This document shows, in pieces, positions 58,459 to 64,000 of a stretch of 64,000 nucleotides of DNA. Position numbers and translations under genes: made by a program. Positions within the stretch are counted from its first letter, which is position 1, and the number at the start of each line of letters is the position of its first letter. The stretch covers positions 23,704-87,703 of the forward strand of contig BIFV01000021.1 in assembly GCA_003990955.1 (NCBI GenBank), given 5' to 3'. The notes beneath the pieces are model-generated. The model did no database searches, was not told where the DNA came from, and saw only the letters and a program-made list of their open reading frames with translations. The DNA is from Sporomusaceae bacterium FL31. GTDB taxonomy: Bacteria; Bacillota; Negativicutes; DSM-1736; Dendrosporobacteraceae.

Positions 58459-58989
58459 ATGATTACAAAGAGTAAAGAAATTGAAGAGCGGGCGATAGAA
58501 AGAGTAGCAGATTCAATGTGTGTCGCAGCACGCACAGCCCCAAAAGGCAAGGGCTTTGATAATCTAGTAACCATGACGGTAAAAGGCGGAGTTAAGAATC
58601 AACTCGTCGATGAGATGAGGAGGATTGCGCGTACAAGTGGAGTTCAGTTCTTTGACCGTGATGCTACGTGTGTAGAAAAGGCTTCTTTAGTTGTATTAAT
58701 GGGGCAAAAAGTTGTACCCATGGGAGTTCCCAATTGTGGTTATTGTGGTTTTGCGAATTGTGCGGAGAATACTAAAGAGAACGGATTATGCTCAATCAGC
58801 ATTGGCGATCTCGGGATCGCATTGGGATCAGCCGTGAGTGTGGCAGCACATCAGCATGTTGATAATCGGATTATGTTCAGTATTGGACGTGCCGCATTAA
58901 ACTTAGACTTATTTAATGAAAAGATCAGTATTGCCTATGGCATACCATTAAGTGTATCTGGTAAAAGTCCATTTCATGATCGCTGTTGA
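58459..58989 (+). CDS. DUF2148 ferredoxin-domain protein
   Basis: ATG 58459 has GGGGGAG upstream and gives MITKSKEIEERAIERVADSM; ATG 58444 overlaps the site. The 176-residue product has the DUF2148 layout: VAARTAPKGKGFDNL near 22, and an Fe-S-like cluster of cysteines (PNCGYCGFANCAEN then GLCSIS) near 95-115. The family is common in anaerobes; function unknown. It ends in a two-way terminator shared with the convergent gene. Confidence 0.88.
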   Translation: MITKSKEIEERAIERVADSMCVAARTAPKGKGFDNLVTMTVKGGVKNQLVDEMRRIARTSGVQFFDRDATCVEKASLVVLMGQKVVPMGVPNCGYCGFANCAENTKENGLCSISIGDLGIALGSAVSVAAHQHVDNRIMFSIGRAALNLDLFNEKISIAYGIPLSVSGKSPFHDRC

Positions 58990-58995
58990 TACATG

Positions 58996-59027
58996 AAAAA
59001 GTGTGAGCTTTCGCTCACACTTTTTTT
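58996..59027. terminator. bidirectional terminator between convergent genes
   Basis: Stem AAAAAGTGTGAGC/GCTCACACTTTTT with A- and T-runs on both sides, around TTTC. Confidence 0.92.
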
Positions 59028-59028
59028 A

Positions 59029-59586
59029 TTAAAAACTTGTTTTCCAATTTAGGTAACGGCCTGTTGCCCTTTTGGCATCCTCTTCTAGCTCTGGTCTTTC
59101 TACCTGAAGTGGCATTGAATCAGTTACAGCAGCAGCTGGAGTTTCTTTTTTTGTTTCAGGTTTTTGTTCGGCTTTTTCCGGCTTTTCACTTTTGCCAGCA
59201 TCATGTTTTTCATTATTATTACCGCTGCCGCCTAAACTATTGATTAAACCGAGGATTGAGGACATATTTGCAGGGTTGAGTTTTGATTTCAACTGCGGGC
59301 TATTGAGGAGTGGAAGCAGTGACATCAGCGTATCCATGGATGGACCGCCGTTACCGCCGCCATCGCCTTTCGTCAGTTCTCCAAGCAGCTTTTGAATTGG
59401 GCTGCCTGCGGCTGAGGTTGTAGATACAGGCTGAGCAGCCTGAGTCTGGTTTTTATTCAAAATTGTGATAATGCATAACAAAGATAGTACGTTAATAAGA
59501 GTATCATAGCTTCCTTCAGAAGAAGTGGTATCAAGTATTCTGATTATGCTCTGAAGTAGTGTTTTATCGGGGGTTCCGTTTGACAT
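59029..59586 (-). CDS. low-complexity protein paired with ybaB, 185 aa
   Basis: On the minus strand the ATG at 59586 has AAGGAGGGG upstream. The product has a hydrophobic segment near 32-44 (INVLSLLCIITIL), a Gly/Ser/Leu-rich middle (MSLLPLLNSPQLKSKLNPAN), and a Lys/Glu/Pro-rich linker. It follows the YbaB-like gene after 12 bases, so the two form an operon. No family is recognised; a spore or envelope link is possible in this lineage but not shown. Confidence 0.7.
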   Translation of the reverse strand: MSNGTPDKTLLQSIIRILDTTSSEGSYDTLINVLSLLCIITILNKNQTQAAQPVSTTSAAGSPIQKLLGELTKGDGGGNGGPSMDTLMSLLPLLNSPQLKSKLNPANMSSILGLINSLGGSGNNNEKHDAGKSEKPEKAEQKPETKKETPAAAVTDSMPLQVERPELEEDAKRATGRYLNWKTSF

Positions 59587-59598
59587 GCAGACCCCTCC

Positions 59599-59919
59599 TT
59601 AAAATAGTCCAGGAATCTTGGGCAGGTTTAGGTCGGTAGTTATTTTATTCATTGCGGTTTGATTTAGATCTCTTGATTTTGACATAGCGTTATTTAATGT
59701 TGCAACTAATAAATCTTGCAGCAAAGCTGCATTGTCAGGAGAGAGATATTTACCATTGAGCTCAAGAGCTACAACATCTTGCTGACCATTGACTACGACT
59801 TTAATAACATCACCGCTCGAGACTTCAATCCGTTCGTTTCGCAGTTGTTCCTGAATTGATTGGACGTTCTGTTGGACTTTTTTTACCATTTCCATCATAT
59901 TTCCAAGGTTTTCAAACAT
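59599..59919 (-). CDS. YbaB/EbfC-family nucleoid-associated protein
   Basis: The 106-residue minus-strand product starts MFENLGNMMEMVKKVQQNVQ and has EVSSGDVIKVVVNGQQDVVALELNG, the YbaB core. Members are dimeric DNA-binding proteins. The usual partner genes dnaX and recR are not here. This copy, with KIPGLF at its end, is probably a paralogue distinct from the dnaX-linked one. The site GGAGGTGG precedes ATG 59919. Confidence 0.8.
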   Translation of the reverse strand: MFENLGNMMEMVKKVQQNVQSIQEQLRNERIEVSSGDVIKVVVNGQQDVVALELNGKYLSPDNAALLQDLLVATLNNAMSKSRDLNQTAMNKITTDLNLPKIPGLF

Positions 59920-60059
59920 TAACAGCCACCTCCGGTAATTTTTATGCCACTCTATGCGAACAAAATAATTTTGTGAGTGTCCAACTTTATTATATGATAC
60001 CGAATTTAACTATCTGACATATATTAAGATAGGTCATGAATTTGTGAGGAGGGGTTGGG

Positions 60060-60431
60060 ATGCGCTTGCGCAAGAATAAAAGAAGATCAGAAGAGGTAAC
60101 TCCCGGAGCGATTTTCGAATCGACCGAGTCACTTGATACTGATTCCAATGAGAAGAAGACTGAGGATATTAAATTGGCAAAGCCAGATAAGATCTCTAAT
60201 ATGCCGATGAGAGTCATTAGAAAAATTTTAGATAATCCAAATTTTAGCTTTCAATTAATGGTTATTATTTTAACATTAGCATCAGAAAACGTACAAATGG
60301 ACAGAAGGATTGAAGGGATGACTTCAACAGTAGATAGAGTCAGAAGTATTGCGGAAGTGATCAATAATACGATGCAATCCGTTAAAGTTGCGGCCGAAGC
60401 ACCTAAAACTATAAGAAGACTGTTAGAGTGA
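60060..60431 (+). CDS. hypothetical protein, 123 aa
   Basis: ATG 60060 follows GAGGAGGGG. The N-terminal third is charged and low in complexity; the rest forms helices with a moderately hydrophobic stretch (FSFQLMVIILTLASENVQM) and a heptad-like tail (IEGMTSTVDRVRSIAEVINN). It is divergent from the ybaB-type pair. I do not recognise a family. Confidence 0.65.
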   Translation: MRLRKNKRRSEEVTPGAIFESTESLDTDSNEKKTEDIKLAKPDKISNMPMRVIRKILDNPNFSFQLMVIILTLASENVQMDRRIEGMTSTVDRVRSIAEVINNTMQSVKVAAEAPKTIRRLLE

Positions 60432-60563
60432 TGCGTAAATCAAGTTGCTGGAAGAACACTTCGGTATCAACTAACGTATATTAAAGGAGGAGGGCAATTG
60501 TTATATCTATTAGTATAAGATTGGCCTTGCCTCCGCTAACATGATTTTAAGGAGGTTTTTTCG

Positions 60564-60644
60564 ATGGCAAGAGGTAGAGGTGGATTTGGATCTTGGTGGA
60601 TTATTATCATTATCTTCTTCTTACTGTTCTTCTTTGACGACTAA
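60564..60644 (+). CDS. YjcZ-like small membrane peptide, 26 aa
   Basis: ATG 60564 has AAGGAGG upstream. The product MARGRGGFGSWWIIIIIFFL followed by LFFFDD repeats the plan of the 36-aa peptide at 34887: Gly-rich basic start, Ile/Leu/Phe helix and an Asp end. The two are probably paralogues of the sporulation-linked YjcZ type. Confidence 0.68.
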   Translation: MARGRGGFGSWWIIIIIFFLLFFFDD

Positions 60645-60693
60645 ACCTAGTTTTTTAAATACAACTATGATAATGTATATGCACCAAAAAAAG

Positions 60694-60722
60694 AAAACAC
60701 GCGTAAAAAACGCGTGTTTTTT
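60694..60722. terminator. bidirectional terminator
   Basis: Stem AAAACACGCGT/ACGCGTGTTTT around five A residues, with T-run on the plus side and T-runs on the minus side. Confidence 0.9.
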
Positions 60723-60725
60723 CCA

Positions 60726-62879
60726 TTAAGGATTATTTTTTTTATCACTATCTGGTTTTGGCGGGGGAGGAGTTATTATTGGAGGAGCGGTTTTGTCTGG
60801 CTTAGGTGGTGGTGGCAAAGTTTTATCACTTGGTATTTTAGAGTCAGTTTCCGCTGCCTGATCTTTCTTATCTTTGTCCTTATCTTGTTTATCTTTATCC
60901 TTGTCCTTATCCTTATCTTTGTCATCAACTGGCTTTGTTGGATCGATGATGTTTTTGTTCAGATCTTCTGGAGGTAAATTATCGATTACAACACCAGACG
61001 GTTTGATAAAGTCTCGGTAAGGAATTTTGCTTAAGGCACTATTCATAAAAGCACGCCAAATATCAGCTGGAATACTGCCACCGGTAACTCCGTTTAGGTG
61101 ACCTTCATTATCATTACCCATCCAAACTGCTGCGACTAAATCAGGTGTAAATCCGACAAACCAGGCATCTTTATAATCACTGGTAGTCCCTGTTTTGCCT
61201 GCGGCCGGACGTCCGATATTAGCTGCAGCGCCAGTTCCACGGGTGAGTACGCCACGCAGCATATCAGTTACGATATAAGCGCTTTTTTCGCTAATTACCG
61301 CTTTCTCACGAGGCGTAGTTTGCTCAAGTACTTTGCCATTACGGTCAACAATCTTGACTATAGCAATCGGCTCAACTTTTACGCCATTATTGGCAAATAC
61401 ACCATAGGCGCTAGCTAGTTCAATCGGTGTTACGCCTTTGGTTAAACCTCCTAATGACATCGCTAAATTTCTGTCATTGGTGGGTCCTTGTAGTACTAAT
61501 GTAGAAATACCCATTTGTTGAGCATAATAGAGAGGCTTATCGACTCCTACTTGGTTGGCCAATTTAACGGCTGGAACGTTAAGTGAGTGTTCTAATGCGG
61601 TCCGTAGAGTGACTTTGCCATGGAATTTTCCATCATAGTTAACTGGTGACCAACTGCCAAAACTAATCGGACTATCTTCGATTACTGATGTGGGAGTCAT
61701 TCCGCTTTCAATTGCTGCCAAATAGATGAATGGTTTAAATGCAGAACCAGGTTGGCGTTCTGCCATGATAGCACGATTGAACTGATCATTACCTCGTCCT
61801 CCTACCATGGCTTTTATGTGTCCAGTGCGAGGATCAATGGCTACAAGAGCTCCTTGTGGCTGTTTGACGCCATTGCCGTCAGTGCGGAATGTTGGCAAAT
61901 TGCTCATTGCTTTTTCAGCTGCCCGCTGCATGTCAAGATCTATGGAAGTATAAATTTTCAAGCCATCTTTATAAACTGCGTCAGCTCCATATTTTTCGAT
62001 GAGAATTTGGGTCACATAGTCAACAAAGTAGGAAGCTACGCCGCCGCTGCCGCCACCTTCATTCGCGTTTGCTGAACGAGAGGCAAGTGCGATTTTGGTA
62101 TTCTTAGCTTTGCTAGCTGTGTCACTATCAATATAGCCATACTTTACCATTTGATCAATGACAACAGACTGTCTTTCTGTAGATGCCTTTAAGTTATTGA
62201 GCGGTGAGTAATAATTAGGACTTTTGGGAATACCTGCGAGCATTGCACATTCAGCTAAATCAAGATCTTCGACATTTTTGCCGAAGTATAAATGCGCTGC
62301 TGCCTGTACGCCATAAGCACCTTGGCCAAAATAGATCTGATTCAGATAGAGTTCTAGGATCTCATTTTTTGTGTATTGACGTTCGATTTGCAATGCTAAA
62401 AAAGCTTCTTGAATTTTACGTTGCAACGTTCTTTCTTGAGATAAGTAAGCATTTTTTGCAAGCTGCTGGGTTATTGTACTACCACCCTCAGAAACGCCAC
62501 GATCGGTAATGTTTGACCAAACCGCACGTAGTATTCCACGAGGGTCAATTCCCATATGCTGATAGAATCTCGCATCTTCTGCAGCTATAAAGGCATTTTG
62601 TAAGTTCTTTGGTACTTTTGAAAGGGTGACTGGAACTCGGTTTTCAACCGAATGCACGGTTGTAATTAAATTACCGTTTATATCATAAATCTGCGATGAA
62701 GCAGGTGGCCTGATATCATTAGTAAGACCTGGTTTAGTATTAAGACTAGCTGTTAAAAAACCTAAGCCAGCGCCGGTAATCATTACAACAACAACAATTA
62801 AGATAATGGCAAAAATTTTAGTGTATTCCTTTTTTGATTTTCTTCGTCCGGTCGGACTATCATTCTGAGAGTAACTCAT
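60726..62879 (-). CDS. class A penicillin-binding protein (PBP1A type)
   Basis: On the minus strand AAGGAGG stands 6 bases before ATG 62879, so eight upstream residues are dropped. The 717-residue protein has a cytosolic basic end, one membrane span (IFAIILIVVVVMITGAGLGF), a GT51 glycosyltransferase domain (AAEDARFYQHMGID, GGSTITQQLAKN) and a transpeptidase domain with SAFKPF, HSLN and KTGTT motifs. The C-terminus is a Lys/Asp repeat and a Pro-rich tail. It polymerises and crosslinks peptidoglycan. Confidence 0.96.
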   Translation of the reverse strand: MSYSQNDSPTGRRKSKKEYTKIFAIILIVVVVMITGAGLGFLTASLNTKPGLTNDIRPPASSQIYDINGNLITTVHSVENRVPVTLSKVPKNLQNAFIAAEDARFYQHMGIDPRGILRAVWSNITDRGVSEGGSTITQQLAKNAYLSQERTLQRKIQEAFLALQIERQYTKNEILELYLNQIYFGQGAYGVQAAAHLYFGKNVEDLDLAECAMLAGIPKSPNYYSPLNNLKASTERQSVVIDQMVKYGYIDSDTASKAKNTKIALASRSANANEGGGSGGVASYFVDYVTQILIEKYGADAVYKDGLKIYTSIDLDMQRAAEKAMSNLPTFRTDGNGVKQPQGALVAIDPRTGHIKAMVGGRGNDQFNRAIMAERQPGSAFKPFIYLAAIESGMTPTSVIEDSPISFGSWSPVNYDGKFHGKVTLRTALEHSLNVPAVKLANQVGVDKPLYYAQQMGISTLVLQGPTNDRNLAMSLGGLTKGVTPIELASAYGVFANNGVKVEPIAIVKIVDRNGKVLEQTTPREKAVISEKSAYIVTDMLRGVLTRGTGAAANIGRPAAGKTGTTSDYKDAWFVGFTPDLVAAVWMGNDNEGHLNGVTGGSIPADIWRAFMNSALSKIPYRDFIKPSGVVIDNLPPEDLNKNIIDPTKPVDDKDKDKDKDKDKQDKDKDKKDQAAETDSKIPSDKTLPPPPKPDKTAPPIITPPPPKPDSDKKNNP

Positions 62880-63086
62880 CGACAACCTCCTTGAGAATAC
62901 CATATGACAAACATTATACCATAAACACTAATTTAGTAGGAACTTTTAAATGATTTCACCATTTGCATCGATATAATTGCGATTATTCATTCTAAATGAT
63001 GCACCCCAATTCATATGCTACCATATAATACATGGCAGATTTAGTTACACCAGTATTGATTAACTTTTCTGTGGGGAGGAAAACCC

Positions 63087-63782
63087 ATGAGGTTCGCTGT
63101 GCGACGAAAGAGAAAGTTCCCATCGATCCCATTACTATTGGCTATTCTTCTTACCTTTACCATGTATACGTTATGGATTATGGAGGTTCATTTAAAACCT
63201 ACTGTTTTAGCGATTGCAGAGGCGAGATCTACATTGATTGCCACTGAAGCAATCAATAATGTAATAAACAACAAGGTAAGTCAAACCATAGATCCACAAA
63301 CTTTAGTAACAGTCAAAGTTGACAGCAGGGGAAGAGTTGTTCTTATTCAACCGAATACAATGGAATTTAATAAATTAGCGGCAGATACCACAATTAAAGT
63401 TCAAGATGCATTAAAAGCAATAGCGGCAGAAAAGATAGAGATACCAATGGGCCAAATCTTTGGCAGTCAGTTTTTGGCTAGCATGGGGCCTAAAATTACA
63501 GTAACGATCATTCCTATTGGAACAGTACAAGTTAAGGTTATTGATAAATTTGAACAAGCTGGTATCAATCAAACTAGGCACATGGTATATTTAGTTGCGA
63601 CAACTGAAGTCAAAATCGTCGTACCTCTTGTCAGCAAGAGTGTTAGTGTGAATACCCAAGTTCCCATTGCTGAATATGTTGTTGTTGGTGAAGTTCCAAG
63701 TACATATGTCCAATTTCCTTTTCCTTTACCTCACGAAATTAGTGGTAATGGTGGCGAGCAAGGAAATGAAAACTTTCATTAA
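63087..63782 (+). CDS. yunB: sporulation protein YunB
   Basis: ATG 63087 has GGGGAGG upstream. The 231-residue product has a basic start, one membrane segment (IPLLLAILLTFTMYTLWIMEV), and the YunB body: AEARSTLIATEAINNVIN, PMGQIFGSQFLASMGPKITV, and VPIAEYVVVGEVPSTY. YunB is needed for proper spore formation in Bacillus. It supports a spore-forming host. Confidence 0.93.
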   Translation: MRFAVRRKRKFPSIPLLLAILLTFTMYTLWIMEVHLKPTVLAIAEARSTLIATEAINNVINNKVSQTIDPQTLVTVKVDSRGRVVLIQPNTMEFNKLAADTTIKVQDALKAIAAEKIEIPMGQIFGSQFLASMGPKITVTIIPIGTVQVKVIDKFEQAGINQTRHMVYLVATTEVKIVVPLVSKSVSVNTQVPIAEYVVVGEVPSTYVQFPFPLPHEISGNGGEQGNENFH

Positions 63783-63795
63783 TAGAACGCATCAA

Positions 63796-63840
63796 ATAAT
63801 GTTGGGTTAGCACATGTTGCATACCAACATTATTATTTTG
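63796..63840 (+). terminator. intrinsic terminator after yunB
   Basis: Stem AATAATGTTGG/CCAACATTATT with an 18-base loop, then ATTTT. Confidence 0.75.
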
Positions 63841-63864
63841 AGAAAAATTGGATGAATAATCTTA

Positions 63865-63893
63865 TTGACAGTTAAACTAGTGTATGATAACAT
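63865..63893 (+). promoter_or_regulatory. consensus promoter, probably of an rRNA operon
   Basis: TTGACA (63865-63870), 17-base spacer, TAACAT (63888-63893). Downstream, CCCTGAAAACTAAACAATG near 63951-63969 resembles leaders ahead of 16S rRNA genes in Firmicutes. The 16S gene itself would begin outside the window. Confidence 0.75.
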
Positions 63894-64000
63894 ATAAAAA
63901 GTCGTCACAAGAAACGAGCAATACAATTACTTGTTACGCCGAATGTGTTCCCTGAAAACTAAACAATGTAAGAAGTAATAAATGCCAGATGTGCGGTGCT

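Noticed and set aside
60840..60960. Repetitive TCTTTGTCCTTATC-like stretch, possible tandem repeat or array
   Set aside because: It encodes the Lys/Asp-rich tail of the penicillin-binding protein on the minus strand; simple low complexity.
62940..63086. Sigma-E-type promoter ahead of yunB
   Set aside because: A loosely similar TCATAT...CAT arrangement exists near 63012-63035, but the -10 match is too poor to claim.

Overview
The window holds two unlike parts. Bases 1 to about 25,530 are most of a T7-like (autographivirus-type) podovirus prophage. Bases 25,530 to 64,000 are chromosome of a spore-forming, low-GC, diderm Firmicute, most probably a Negativicutes member of the Sporomusaceae/Pelosinus kind. 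The host call is inference from sporulation genes (ytxC, yunB, yjcZ-like), Firmicutes-type T-box and c-di-AMP leaders, the order ytxC-thrS-infC-rpmI-rplT ... pheST-zapA-U32-mutS2, and tandem cobT paralogues like the phenol-activating ArsAB pair of Sporomusa. T7-like phages are known mainly from hosts with an outer membrane, which fits a diderm Firmicute.

Prophage: the left edge cuts an ATP-dependent DNA ligase. Small early/middle genes, a gp6-like exonuclease and a GNAT-like protein follow. A phage-type promoter at 2232 precedes the virion block in T7 order: gp7.3-like, portal, scaffold, capsid, a strong terminator (as in T7 after gene 10), tail tube A and B, gp13-like GNAT, gp14-, gp15- and gp16-like internal proteins, and tail fibre. 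A holin/endolysin cassette and both terminase subunits come next. Right after the large terminase stand two more copies of the same promoter, then CCTAAAG-type repeats and two large inverted repeats. This arrangement resembles the T7 right end/terminal repeat (concatemer junction), here joined internally as expected for a circularised, integrated genome. Small Cys-rich and membrane proteins and a large serine recombinase form the right end. Just past the recombinase stop codon, the reading frame of a host L,D-transpeptidase starts in mid-gene, a few codons before its catalytic HGTN...SHGCIRM region, so the prophage splits that gene. Two phage genes appear to start at AUA and AUC.

Host, left part: the broken L,D-transpeptidase, a c-di-AMP riboswitch controlling a peptidoglycan-binding/3D-domain cell-wall protein, an alpha/beta hydrolase, a YdcZ-type transporter, a small Cys-rich protein, tRNA-Val(GAC), a TauE-type exporter and a pRiA4b ORF-3-like protein. 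A gene-poor stretch (30.6-32.0 kb) leads to a cobalamin riboswitch and two cobT paralogues, then a Met-rich secreted protein, a YjcZ-like peptide, an orphan EutJ-like ATPase-fold protein and a double-domain polysaccharide deacetylase.

Host, right part: ytxC; T-box-thrS; infC (AUU start)-rpmI-rplT; a class II aldolase; ktrBA potassium uptake; an SpoU-type RNA methyltransferase; yqzL-like; T-box-pheST; an APC permease; zapA; a DUF421 protein; a U32 peptidase; mutS2; a DUF2148 Fe-S protein; a ybaB-type pair; a PBP1A-type synthase; and yunB. The last 140 bases carry a consensus promoter and a leader typical of a ribosomal RNA operon whose 16S gene would start outside the window.
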